The notes: generated from the letters alone by a model not told the origin. 64,000 bases of DNA from Streptacidiphilus anmyonensis (GCF_000787855.1 NZ_BBPQ01000019.1:8990-72989); one strand, 5' to 3'. Positions 34,557 to 42,454 are shown, counted from the stretch's first letter. Made by a program: numbers and translations.

Positions 34557-35111
34557 TCAGGCCCCTCCGGGGCCCAAGCCGTGGGCGCAGAGGTCGAGCA
34601 GGAGGGCGATCTCCGCGCCGTGGTGGGCACACTCGTCGATGGCGTGGGTGGTGAGGGCGAGGTAGCTGTCCTCCGCGTACGGGCCGGCCACGGGGCCCAT
34701 CGGCGCGACGAGACGGACATCGCCGAGCGAGACGACGTGGGCGCGGAAGCGGGCGAAGTCCTCGGCCAGGGCAGCGATGGATTCCTTGGCCGTGGCGGGC
34801 CAGAGCTGCCGCTCCGCGCCGGTCCCCGGCTCCTCACCGAAGAAACGACCGTAGCCGCGCAGGCAGTCGGATCCGATGTGCCAGGCCCGCCAGGCGATCG
34901 TGGCGAAGGGCGCCCGGCCCGTCGACCCCTCCGGCCGGTCGTCGGCACGGGAGAGGCCGTCCGCGCCCACGCTCACGCTGAGGCAGTCCGGGACCGGCTC
35001 CCACAGGTACGCGGCGTCCGTCATGCCCTCGAGTCGCGCCAGGAAGCGGTCCCGGACCTCATCGAAGGTCATCAGGACACCGTCGGTCACCGGGTTCGGG
35101 CGCTCGCTCAT
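34557..35111 (-). CDS. DinB-like four-helix-bundle protein
   Basis: 184 residues from ATG 35111. The DinB/YfiT fold places metal-binding His residues in AWHIGSDCLRGYGRFF and in LTTHAIDECAHHGAEIALL. These proteins include thiol-dependent S-transferases (mycothiol or bacillithiol linked) in actinobacteria. GGAG lies upstream, and the start is 12 bases from the end of a broken monooxygenase-like gene, with which it would once have been co-translated. Confidence 0.8.
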   Translation of the reverse strand: MSERPNPVTDGVLMTFDEVRDRFLARLEGMTDAAYLWEPVPDCLSVSVGADGLSRADDRPEGSTGRAPFATIAWRAWHIGSDCLRGYGRFFGEEPGTGAERQLWPATAKESIAALAEDFARFRAHVVSLGDVRLVAPMGPVAGPYAEDSYLALTTHAIDECAHHGAEIALLLDLCAHGLGPGGA

Positions 35112-35123
35112 CGAGACCGCTCC

Positions 35124-35312
35124 TCAGTCGCGTTGGAAGGAGTACCCGCGCTCGACGCGGGCGACCTCGACCGCGTAGCTGTCGTGTCAGCCCTCCCGGC
35201 CGGGGCGTTGGGCCTCCAAGTGTTCCGGATGCGCCTCCCATGCCGCCACCGACTCGGTGTCGGAGAAGTGGAGGAAAACGATTCCGGGCGGGGCGACACC
35301 GGGGGCCGCCAT
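35124..35312 (-). pseudogene. Broken antibiotic-biosynthesis-monooxygenase-like gene
   Basis: From ATG 35312 the frame reads GIVFLHFSDTESVAAWEAHPEHLEAQRPGREG and then meets an in-frame TGA. The next codons continue in the same frame (HDSYAVEVARVERGYSFQRD) to a second TGA at 35126-35124. Both halves fit one small ABM-fold (dimeric alpha-beta barrel) protein, FSD...W...H...H being a familiar pattern in that family. The N-terminus is also shortened. A premature stop by point mutation is the simplest reading. Stop read-through or selenocysteine is unlikely without supporting signals. Confidence 0.65.
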
Positions 35313-35379
35313 GGCAGGCGTGCTCCCTTCCGTCGGGCACGGGACGAGCCCGTGGTGGTGACGAGTTGCTCGGGCCGCC

Positions 35380-36081
35380 TCACTCGGCCGGGCCGGCCAG
35401 GTCGGCGAGGGTGTTCCAGAACATCAGCTCGTAGCTCTGCAGCATCCGCCCGTATTCGAGGGGGTCGCCACCGTCGGTGCGGTCGGCCGACGAGGACGCC
35501 TGCAACGCCTGCCAGTGCTCCACGAGGGCGAGCGCGGGGGCGTCCGCCTCCGGGTCGGGCGCGGCGTCCGGGACGGCGAAGAAGTCGAAGAACGCGCAGG
35601 CTTCGTCCGCGAAGCCGTAGTGGTCGCGCAGCGCGCGGACGGCGGTGGCGCAGTAGCCGCCCCAGGCGGCGAAGTTGGCGGTGAGGGCGAGGACGACGCC
35701 GACCGGGTCGCCGTTCAGGGCGAGCCAGGCGAGGTAGGCCGGGTACGCCTGGCAGCCCGCGAGCGGGGGCCGGGCGCGCAGCGCCGCGTCGTCGAGACCG
35801 CAGGCGGCGGCGAACGGCGGCAGCAGGCCGAGCGCCCGGCTCTCCCCGGCGGCCAGGTCCGCGAAGTACGCGCCTCCGGGCGCGTCCGCGCAGCGCGCCG
35901 CCAAGGTGAGGAAGCTGCGCCGGTCGCTCGCGATGATGCGCCGCTGCTGCGCCGCGAGCTCGCCGAGCACGCGCAGCGGAGCGCTGCCGTCGGCGATCCG
36001 CCCGATCAGCCGGTTCTCCCCGGCGCCCGGCGCCAGTTCCTCCCGCACCCGGGCCAGCAGACCCGCCGCGTCCTGCGCCAT
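35380..36081 (-). CDS. TenA/PqqC-like (haem-oxygenase-fold) protein
   Basis: 233 residues from ATG 36081. All-helical sequence with FLTLAARC...GGAYFADLAAGE, then AYPAYLAWLAL, and GGYCATAVRALRDHYGF, the layout of TenA-like proteins. Real thiaminase II catalytic residues could not be confirmed, so it may be a non-thiamine member. The 232-base gap upstream holds a 15-base direct repeat (CCTCTGTGGA twice, near 36204-36230). No thiamine riboswitch was seen. Confidence 0.65.
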   Translation of the reverse strand: MAQDAAGLLARVREELAPGAGENRLIGRIADGSAPLRVLGELAAQQRRIIASDRRSFLTLAARCADAPGGAYFADLAAGESRALGLLPPFAAACGLDDAALRARPPLAGCQAYPAYLAWLALNGDPVGVVLALTANFAAWGGYCATAVRALRDHYGFADEACAFFDFFAVPDAAPDPEADAPALALVEHWQALQASSSADRTDGGDPLEYGRMLQSYELMFWNTLADLAGPAE

Positions 36082-36313
36082 GGAGTAAGCCCCCTCCGCC
36101 TCGCCTCGGTGACGCGCGTCCGCCCGGCCTTCGTGCGTCCACGTACCGCCTACGTAAGCACAGGCGGGTCCGGTCCGACGAGAGGCTGGCCGTGGGCGGA
36201 TCGGACCTCTGTGGACCGGGCCTCTGTGGAGCAGGCCTTCTCCGACCAGACGCCCGTCGGCCAGACCGTGCCGACCGGCTCTTCGCCACACCGCACGTTC
36301 GCGGAGGACGACC

Positions 36314-37351
36314 TCAGCCGCGCGTCGCGGCAACGACGTGAACCGTCACCGACGCGAGGAACGGGCCCCCGGCCAGCGCGTCCAGCCACCCCTGCGCCGC
36401 CTCGGCAGTCAAGTAGCCTGCCGCTACCGCCCGTTCGGCGTTGCGCTGGAAGCCGAGGATGCGGTCCGCCTCCCCCGCGTCGCGCAACACGGCGGCGACC
36501 GGCACGACGGCGTCCACCGCGAGCCCCGCCTCGGCCGCGCGCCGGGCGAGTTGGCGGCCGACGACGCCGTTGCGGATGACCCGGTCCACGACGTGCCGGG
36601 TGTAGGCGCGCGAGGCCTCCAGGTCCGGGTGGTCGAACACGAGCGTCTCCCAGTCGGGTTCGGCCAGCACGACGCGGCCGCCGGGACGCACCACACGGGC
36701 CGCCTCGGCCAGCACGAGCGCCGGATCGGCGGCGTGCTGGAGGACCCGGTGCATCCAGACGCGGTCGACGCACGCCGACGCCAGCGGGAGCGCGTGCGCG
36801 TCCCCGCGCAGGAAGGCGACGCCGGGCACCCGCCCGCCGTGGCGGGCCCGTGCCTCGGCCGGCATCCGCGGGTCCCGGTCGACCCCGATGACCCGCCCCG
36901 ATCCGGCCACGGCCGCGGCGAGCAGCGGCACGTCGCCACCGGGCCCGCAGCCGACGTCGAGGACGGTCCCGCCCGGCTCGGGGTGAAGTTGGCGCGCCAT
37001 GACGTCGCGGTAGGCGTGGAGCGCGCCGACACCGGAGAGCCGCTGCTGGTAGGCCACCCGGTCCGGCACCGCCGCCTCGAACATCCGCTGGGTGACCCGC
37101 GCGGTCGCGTGCAGCTCCCGCTCCAGCGCGGCGCGGCCGGCGTCGGTGAGCCGCAGCGGGCGCTGGCGTCCCTGCCTCTCCAACGGCTCGATCAGGCCCT
37201 TGGCCTCCAACCGCGCCAGGGCGCTGGAGAGGCTGCCCCGCCCGAGGCGCTCCCCCGTCACCTCCCCGACCGCGGTGTTGACGGCGTATCCGTGCAGGGG
37301 CCCGCGCGCCAGCGCGCACAGGACCAGCAGTTGGGCGTCGGCCGTCTGCAT
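36314..37351 (-). CDS. PadR-type winged-helix domain fused to a SAM methyltransferase
   Basis: 345 residues from ATG 37351 with GGAGGAG eight bases upstream. Residues 1-90 form a PadR-like winged helix (LLVLCALARGPLHGYAVNTAVGE, LSSALARLEAKGLIEPLE, RPLRLTDAGRAALEREL). Residues about 120-345 are a class I methyltransferase: GGTVLDVGCGPGGDVPLLAA (motif I), IGVDRDPRM, FLRGDAHALPLA, and VVRPGGRVVLAEPDWETLV. The frame is continuous with no sign of a missed stop, so this is a true fusion. The small-molecule methyltransferase part might sense or modify the ligand of the DNA-binding part. It is divergent from the cis-prenyl transferase gene across a palindrome. Confidence 0.85.
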   Translation of the reverse strand: MQTADAQLLVLCALARGPLHGYAVNTAVGEVTGERLGRGSLSSALARLEAKGLIEPLERQGRQRPLRLTDAGRAALERELHATARVTQRMFEAAVPDRVAYQQRLSGVGALHAYRDVMARQLHPEPGGTVLDVGCGPGGDVPLLAAAVAGSGRVIGVDRDPRMPAEARARHGGRVPGVAFLRGDAHALPLASACVDRVWMHRVLQHAADPALVLAEAARVVRPGGRVVLAEPDWETLVFDHPDLEASRAYTRHVVDRVIRNGVVGRQLARRAAEAGLAVDAVVPVAAVLRDAGEADRILGFQRNAERAVAAGYLTAEAAQGWLDALAGGPFLASVTVHVVAATRG

Positions 37352-37393
37352 CGGTCGCACTCCTCCGCTTCCACTTCCCGGTGACATCGTCCC

Positions 37394-37416
37394 GATAGCA
37401 CGCGATGCGTGCTATC
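37394..37416. promoter_or_regulatory. Palindromic operator of the PadR-methyltransferase fusion
   Basis: GATAGCACGC (37394-37403), GAT spacer, GCGTGCTATC (37407-37416): a perfect 10-bp inverted repeat. It lies 43 bases upstream of the fusion gene and 84 bases upstream of the prenyl transferase, the only strong palindrome between them. Confidence 0.75.
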
Positions 37417-37499
37417 CGCGTCGTAGTATGCCGCCATGGCCGGACTCCCGTGAACCGGTCCTCCCGTGAAGGGACGTCAGGAAGGGGACGCCGACCGTC

Positions 37500-38276
37500 A
37501 TGAAGATCTCCGCTCCGCTGTACGCCCTGTACGCCCGACGCCTGCGCCGGCAGGTGGGTGCCGGGCCGCTGCCCCGGCACATCGGCCTGGTGATGGACGG
37601 CAACCGGCGGTGGGCCCGCCGGGTCGGCCTCGGCAACCCCAGCCTCGGCCACCGCTACGGGGCCGCCCACCTGGAGGAGGTGCTCACGTGGTGCGAGCCG
37701 CTCGGCATCCGGCACGTCACGGTGTTCGTCTGCTCCACCGAGAACCTCAGCCGCCGGGGCGACGAGGAGGTCGCCTACCTCATGGACGTCATCGAGGAGC
37801 TGGCCCTCGACCACCTGGGACGCCCGGAGGCACGGTGGCGGCTGCACATCGCCGGCTCGCTCGACCTCCTGCCGGACTCGACGGCGCACGCCCTCAAGCG
37901 TGCCGTCGAGGCGACGCGCGGCTGCGCCACCGGCGCGCACCTGACCCTCGCCATCGGCTACGGCGGCCGGCAGGAGGTCATCGACGCGATGCGGGACCTG
38001 CTCCACGAGCGCGCGGCGCAGGGCCGCACCCTGAGCGAGGTGGCCGACGACCTCACCCCCGAGGACCTCACCCGCCACCTCTACACCGCCGGCCAGCCCG
38101 ATCCCGACCTGGTCATCCGCACCAGCGGCGAGCAGCGGCTCTCCAACTTCCTGCTGTGGCAGAGCGCCTACTCGGAGCTCTACTTCTGCGACGCCTACTG
38201 GCCCGCCTTCCGACAGGTCGACTTCCTGCGCGCCCTGCGCAGCTTCAGCGCCCGCGAACGCCGCTACGGCGGCTGA
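37500..38276 (+). CDS. uppS: Isoprenyl (cis-prenyl) transferase, UppS family
   Basis: 258 residues from ATG 37500. Canonical motifs: HIGLVMDGNRRWARR with catalytic Asp33, GHRYGAAHLEEVLTWC, TVFVCSTENLSRR, and DPDLVIRTSGEQRLSNFLLWQSAYSELYF (substrate and magnesium binding). It condenses isopentenyl diphosphate with a short prenyl diphosphate in cis. The product may be undecaprenyl/decaprenyl diphosphate for wall synthesis, or a short chain for a specialised product. Actinomycetes usually carry more than one copy. It is divergent from a regulator-methyltransferase fusion. Confidence 0.92.
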   Translation: MKISAPLYALYARRLRRQVGAGPLPRHIGLVMDGNRRWARRVGLGNPSLGHRYGAAHLEEVLTWCEPLGIRHVTVFVCSTENLSRRGDEEVAYLMDVIEELALDHLGRPEARWRLHIAGSLDLLPDSTAHALKRAVEATRGCATGAHLTLAIGYGGRQEVIDAMRDLLHERAAQGRTLSEVADDLTPEDLTRHLYTAGQPDPDLVIRTSGEQRLSNFLLWQSAYSELYFCDAYWPAFRQVDFLRALRSFSARERRYGG

Positions 38277-38331
38277 CCACCGCCCGGCGCGCCACCACTG
38301 CACCAACTGCACCCTGCAAGGAGTCCTGACG

Positions 38332-38874
38332 GTGTCCCAACCCGCCTCCGCCGATGTCCCGGCCTACCTGCCCGGCATCGCCCGCGCCTTCCCTGCGGTC
38401 TCCGCCGTGGTCACCGACCCTGAGGGGCGAATCCTGCTGGTGCGCAGCCGCAACCGTGAGCCGTGGGGCTGCCCCGGCGGCGTCATCGATCCGGGCGAGA
38501 CCCCGGAGCAGGCCGCCGAGCGCGAGCTCGCGGAGGAGACGGGCCTTCGACTGCGGGCCGGGCGGCTGCTGCACGTCGCCTGGGCGACGGGCGACGGGAG
38601 CGATCTGCTGAACATGCCCGGCGTGCAGTTCTACTTCGATATGGGCACCCACCCGCTCCCGCACCCGCCGCTGCGCCTCCAGCCGGACGAGATCCGCGAC
38701 GCCGCATGGGTCGCCCCCGACGACCTCCCCTCCTACACCGGCGCCCTGCGCATCTCCCGGATCCACGCCGCGCTCGCCGCCCGCACCGGCGGCGAGGTCC
38801 GCGTCCTCTCTGCCACCCGCACCGAACTCGACGCCGACGCCGCCGCCTTCACCGCGCGCCGGGACCGGCATTAG
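38332..38874 (+). CDS. NUDIX hydrolase
   Basis: 180 residues from GTG 38332 with AAGGAG eight bases upstream. The Nudix box GGVIDPGETPEQAAERELAEETGL fits Gx5Ex7REUXEExGU. It hydrolyses a nucleoside diphosphate linked to another group in the cytoplasm. Substrate not predictable. The gene follows the prenyl transferase after 55 bases and may share its transcript. Confidence 0.9.
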   Translation: MSQPASADVPAYLPGIARAFPAVSAVVTDPEGRILLVRSRNREPWGCPGGVIDPGETPEQAAERELAEETGLRLRAGRLLHVAWATGDGSDLLNMPGVQFYFDMGTHPLPHPPLRLQPDEIRDAAWVAPDDLPSYTGALRISRIHAALAARTGGEVRVLSATRTELDADAAAFTARRDRH

Positions 38875-39143
38875 CGCCGCCCGCGCCCCCGCTGCTTTCC
38901 GCCCTTGGCGCTGTCCCCACACGCCAGAACCGATCGGCCGGGAGCAAGCTGCTGAAGTCTCTCGACCAGGTCAGGGTGGGTATGCGACTCCCATCCCTCG
39001 TCGGCATAGGCACCGCGCTCCTCCAGAACGGCCTGCGCTCGCAGCAGGTCGAGCAGCGCGGTGTTCTGAGGGAGGTTCGACACGCGGATCGTCCGATCAG
39101 CACGAACTGCTCGTGTCGGCGGAGGAGTCGGCCGGACGGTCAT
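38871..39143 (-). CDS. Small protein of unknown function, coupled to upstream gene
   Basis: 90 residues. Its ATG at 39143 overlaps the stop of the preceding minus-strand gene by 4 bases, which favours a real gene. The core is TIRVSNLPQNTALLDLLRAQAVLEERGAYADEGW, followed by a very basic tail (GGKQRGRGRR). It overlaps the NUDIX gene 3' end by 4 bases. No family was recognised. Confidence 0.5.
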   Translation of the reverse strand: MTVRPTPPPTRAVRADRTIRVSNLPQNTALLDLLRAQAVLEERGAYADEGWESHTHPDLVERLQQLAPGRSVLACGDSAKGGKQRGRGRR

Positions 39144-39514
39144 TCGTCATCGAGTCGCTGGAGAACCTGTGTGAAGTCGCCGTCGTCGAGGAGACCGGCC
39201 AGCACCTGCGTCATGTTGTCGACGCCGGGGTCCCGGACGATGAGGCCGTCGGAGCACCGGAAGTAGCGGCCGCCCTGTGCCTCGCCCGTGCGAGCCCAGC
39301 TCTCCATGATGCGTTCGACCTCGGCAAAGGTGAGCACGGTCGCGCTCCAGCGTGAGCCGTCCTCTGTCAGCCGGACCTCGACGTCGACGTTGCAGACGGT
39401 GTCCAGAGGCTCACCCGCATTGGGCAGGAACGACGCCTCGAACCGATCTGTTCGGACGCGGTACCAAGGCTCGTCCCACCCCTGCTGAACGGCTTCGGTC
39501 CCGGTGTTGGTCAT
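39140..39514 (-). CDS. Conserved small protein of unknown function
   Basis: 124 residues from ATG 39514. Segments WYRVRTDRFEASFLPNAGEPLDTV, VEVRLTEDGSRWSATVLTF and VDNMTQVLAGLLDDGDFTQVL suggest a soluble alpha/beta protein. The stop overlaps the next gene start (ATGA). Proteins of this shape often sit beside polymorphic toxins as immunity proteins, but no toxin is visible here, so that remains a guess. Confidence 0.6.
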   Translation of the reverse strand: MTNTGTEAVQQGWDEPWYRVRTDRFEASFLPNAGEPLDTVCNVDVEVRLTEDGSRWSATVLTFAEVERIMESWARTGEAQGGRYFRCSDGLIVRDPGVDNMTQVLAGLLDDGDFTQVLQRLDDE

Positions 39515-39651
39515 ACAAGGAGTGTGTCGACGCAGTCCGGACTGCTCAACTGGGTTCCTCGGCCGACTTCCGGGCTTCGAGCTGTCGCAGCAGCAGTTAC
39601 GTCGGGGGTCTCGGGGGCCGCTGTCCTAGGGGGTGTGTCAGAGTCTGCGCA

Positions 39652-39966
39652 TGCTCGAGATCGTGGTGAAGACGGAGAACTGGGAGCGGCACGTCCACGT
39701 GTCAGCCGAGGAACTAGCTGGGCTGGTCCGACGAATCGGTGGCGACGGTGACCGGTTCCTTTCAGTGCACGGACTCCGCTGCAGCCGGCCACGGACTGAT
39801 GCTCCTCTACGGCGGCTTCGACAGCTCGTCCGAGACCACGGCGGCGATCGGCCACGAGGCCGTGGCTGCCCTTGAAGCAGTCGGCCTGCACGTCGAGTGG
39901 GATCGTGACCCCGGCCGGGCCATCACCGTCACCCCGTTGGACTGGCGTCGTCGCCTGGTCGGTTAG
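39652..39966 (+). pseudogene. Chimeric, frameshifted remnant ending in a DUF6891-like tail
   Basis: The first part (from 39652) reads LEIVVKTENWERHVHVSAEELAGLVRRIGGDGDRFL. The protein-like reading then shifts frame near 39757 to CTDSAAAGHGLMLLYGGFDSSSETTAAIGHEAVAALEAVGL and ends PGRAITVTPLDWRRRLVG, a tail I recognise from DUF6891-type proteins. A missing middle plus frameshift points to an internal deletion joining two gene ends. Confidence 0.6.
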
Positions 39967-39984
39967 GGATCGGCGTCAAAGAGA

Positions 39985-40155
39985 TCACACCCACATGAGG
40001 AGTGAGCCGAGGGTGACGGCTGCCTGATAGCACTCGGCCCTCTTGTCGTACCGCGTTGCGATGCCGGGCCACTGCTTCAGCCTGTTGAAGCATCGTTCGA
40101 CGACGTTGCGCCCCTTGTAGAGCTGCTTGTCGAAGGCAGGTGGGCGGCTCCGGAA
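39985..40155 (-). mobile_element. C-terminal remnant of an IS5-family transposase
   Basis: The minus strand reads RPPAFDKQLYKGRNVVERCFNRLKQWPG then ATRYDKRAECYQAAVTLGSLLMWV and a stop at 39985-39987. The Y-x-x-RNVVERCFNRLKQ block carries the catalytic Glu of the DDE triad of IS5-type (Streptomyces) transposases. The N-terminal two thirds are gone, so it is not mobile. Confidence 0.85.
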
Positions 40156-40170
40156 CGGCCGCGCCGACTA

Positions 40171-40290
40171 CGTGACGGCCCCAACCGACCGCGCCTGGCC
40201 TGGCCTGGCTTCCAGCGCCACCTGATCGTCGACCGCAACGGTACCCGGCACCGCTGCCTGTCACGATCACCGGCCGCGACGTCACCCGAC
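40171..40290 (+). mobile_element. Second, degenerate IS5-type transposase fragment
   Basis: The plus strand reads TAPTDRAWPGFQRHLIVDRNGT, close to the transposase phrase GPSPVDRARPGSKHHLIVD, then shifts frame and continues LPVTITGRDVTR. It lies in the opposite orientation to the remnant at 39985-40155, so two insertions or an inversion are needed to explain them. Confidence 0.6.
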
Positions 40291-40439
40291 CGTCACCGCC
40301 GCGGGGCGTGGTCCCGCGGATCCGGGGCCTGTGGAGCGGCCCCGGCCGCGGACCGCGGCGTGTGTACTCCGGGCGGAGACAGCAGCGGTGACAAGGGAAC
40401 CGGGCCGGTGGTCCGGGCGCGGCAGCGTCCGGGGGTCGG

Positions 40440-42104
40440 TCAGTCGGCGATGGCGGCCAACTCGCGTTCCACCGCGGCCGCGTGTGCCTCCGCGTCCTCG
40501 CGGGCGCGGCGGGGGCTCCAGCGGCCCGTCATGGTGAAGACGAAGGGGAGGAAGACGGCCTGGCCGGCGAAGCAGATCCACCACCAGGTCTGCCACTGGC
40601 CCGGGCCGTCCTTGGCGGCCTGCTGCACCTGGGTGCCGTAGGTCTGAAGGACCGTCAACTGCGGCTGGGCCTTCGCGACCGTCTGCAGGTCGGCCGGGCT
40701 GACCTGCTGGGTGGCCTGGGCCAGCAGGGTGGGCGGGATCGCGTTCGGCGGGTACTTGGCGAGTTCGGCGAAGAGCTGCGGATGGGCCTGGACGATGGCG
40801 AGCGCCGGGCCGGCCTCCGCCTGGGCCGTGGCGACCTGCGTGCCGTGCTCCACCAGCGGGGTGACCGCGGTGACGACGACCGGCACGAACGCCGCCGAGA
40901 CCGCCACGACGATGCGGATGATCCACCCCCACACCGCCAGACCCGTCGCCGTCGCGGCCGGGTTGTGCTTCTCGACCGTCTCGGTGAAGCTCGCCATCCA
41001 CGGCGCGTAGGCGACACCGCTCAGCACGCCGACGGCCGCGCACAGCGCGGCGAACGTGTAGTAGCCGGTGGTGGGTTGGGTCGCCCTGGTCGCGAAGAAG
41101 GCCGTCGCGGCCATACAGCCGAGCGCGCCCACGATCATGAACGGTTTGCGGACCCGCAGCCGGTCCGAGAGCAGGCCGACCACCACGAGGGCGACGGCGT
41201 TCGGCGCCCAGTACCAGTTGGCCAGCGCGTTGGCGCGCTGCTCGGTGTAGCCGAAGGTGGTGGCGAAGAAGACGACGAAGTTGCCGACGGCGGCGAAGTA
41301 GAAGAGCAGGAAGACGCTGATCGCGAAGGCCGAGCCGACCACGTCGAGCCGCATCATCTGCCGCCAGTGCCCCGATCGTTGCTGCTCGGGGTCGATCCCG
41401 GCCGCGCGCGCCTCGACCAGCGCGCGGTCCCGCAGGGTGACCATGATCTGGTCGCGCAGCCGCGGTGACAGCTCGCGCAGGCCGAACAGCGCGAGCACGA
41501 AGACCAGCAGCCCCGCATAGCCGGAGTAGCGCAGCTCGTCCTGCCAGGTCGCCGAGTCGAGCGTCGCGCTGGTGACACTGGTGACCACCAGGCTGCCGAT
41601 GACGGGGCCCATGGTCCAGTAGCCCATGGCCGTGGCGCGGCCCAACTGCGGGGAGAAGTCGCGGATCAGCGCCGGGGTGGCCACCAGCACGATGCCCTCG
41701 ACGAAGCTGACCGCCGCGAAGAGGACCAGGTAGGCGGTCTGGTTCGGCGCGGCGGGCAGGCCGACCACCAGCAGCAACGACGCCACCAGCAGCCCGTAGA
41801 CCACGAGGTTGGCCCGTCCCCACCGGTCCGCCAGCCCGGCGACCAGGGAGGCGAAGGCGCCGACGGCGTTGCCGATGACGCTGATCCAGACGAAGTCGCG
41901 GAAGGTCATCCCGTAGTGCTGGATGATCGAGGTCGCCACCGCGTACTGCACGTAGAGCTCGTAGTAGAGCACCACCGTGGTGACGACCACGATCGCGAGG
42001 TACAGATAGCGGCGCGCCGTGTCGGGGTAGTGCGGGAGTTCTCTTCGCCAGAGCCTGGCGAGCGGATTCGGGACGGTCTCGGGGACGGACACGGTCGCGG
42101 TCAT
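40440..42104 (-). CDS. Major facilitator superfamily transporter with a large periplasmic loop
   Basis: 554 residues from ATG 42104 with GAGGAGG upstream. Twelve helices in MFS order, with the motif A loop GLADRWGRANLVVYG after helix 2 and LSDRLRVRKPF in the second half. Unusually, about 115 residues (AVTPLVEHGTQVATAQAEAG... to ...DGPGQW) lie between the penultimate and last helices, probably outside the cell. The substrate is unknown. The gene faces a TetR-type palindrome upstream (42198-42209) that may control it. Confidence 0.85.
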   Translation of the reverse strand: MTATVSVPETVPNPLARLWRRELPHYPDTARRYLYLAIVVVTTVVLYYELYVQYAVATSIIQHYGMTFRDFVWISVIGNAVGAFASLVAGLADRWGRANLVVYGLLVASLLLVVGLPAAPNQTAYLVLFAAVSFVEGIVLVATPALIRDFSPQLGRATAMGYWTMGPVIGSLVVTSVTSATLDSATWQDELRYSGYAGLLVFVLALFGLRELSPRLRDQIMVTLRDRALVEARAAGIDPEQQRSGHWRQMMRLDVVGSAFAISVFLLFYFAAVGNFVVFFATTFGYTEQRANALANWYWAPNAVALVVVGLLSDRLRVRKPFMIVGALGCMAATAFFATRATQPTTGYYTFAALCAAVGVLSGVAYAPWMASFTETVEKHNPAATATGLAVWGWIIRIVVAVSAAFVPVVVTAVTPLVEHGTQVATAQAEAGPALAIVQAHPQLFAELAKYPPNAIPPTLLAQATQQVSPADLQTVAKAQPQLTVLQTYGTQVQQAAKDGPGQWQTWWWICFAGQAVFLPFVFTMTGRWSPRRAREDAEAHAAAVERELAAIAD

Positions 42105-42197
42105 GCAGGGCCCTCCTCGTCGCTGACGCGCACGCCGCGCATGCGGGCGCGCGGCCAGGTGAATTTCGAGTCGCCGTGAATGGGAATTCAGCACACC

Positions 42198-42244
42198 TAC
42201 CGGTCGGTATGGAGGAATGTAGGAGTCCACCCCCGGTCGGTCAA
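42198..42244. promoter_or_regulatory. Candidate TetR-type operator pair
   Basis: TACCG-GT-CGGTA (42198-42209) is a perfect inverted repeat with a 2-base spacer. A second CCGGTCGGT occurs at 42233-42241. Sites of this form are bound by TetR-family proteins, but no tetR gene is adjacent. Confidence 0.4.
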
Positions 42245-42422
42245 TGCCCCGCGCAACACCCGCGGAGATTCGGCCCGCAGCCCGCAGCCCGTCCGCGGCG
42301 GCCCGTCCGTGGTGGCCCGCCGTCGGCGCCGCGTCGGCCCTCGGCGCCCCCGTGGCGCCCCCGCGGCTCGCCGCCTCCGGCCCGCCGTCGACACGCGCGG
42401 CCCGGCTGGCTAGGCTCATCGC
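42245..42422. other. Gene-free part of a 350-base intergenic stretch
   Basis: Very GC-rich sequence between the MFS and SnoaL-like genes (42105-42454). Nothing beyond the operator pair at 42198-42244 and the motif at 42423 was found. Confidence 0.5.
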
Positions 42423-42435
42423 GACTATTCAACTT
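42423..42435. promoter_or_regulatory. Possible PadR box shared with the padR promoter
   Basis: CTATTCAACTT (42425-42435) upstream of the SnoaL-like gene matches ATAGTCAACTT (43431-43441) upstream of the padR-type gene at 9 of 11 positions. Shared boxes suggest the PadR protein controls both. Confidence 0.3.
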
Positions 42436-42454
42436 GTTGTCCAGGAGGTCGATC

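Noticed and set aside
35124-35312. Selenocysteine or stop read-through at the internal TGA
   Set aside because: No selenocysteine-insertion hairpin or selenoprotein genes are visible and the N-terminus is also shortened, so simple decay is more likely.
36082-36313. Thiamine riboswitch ahead of the TenA-like gene
   Set aside because: The conserved CTGAGA and ACCTGA-type THI elements are not present.
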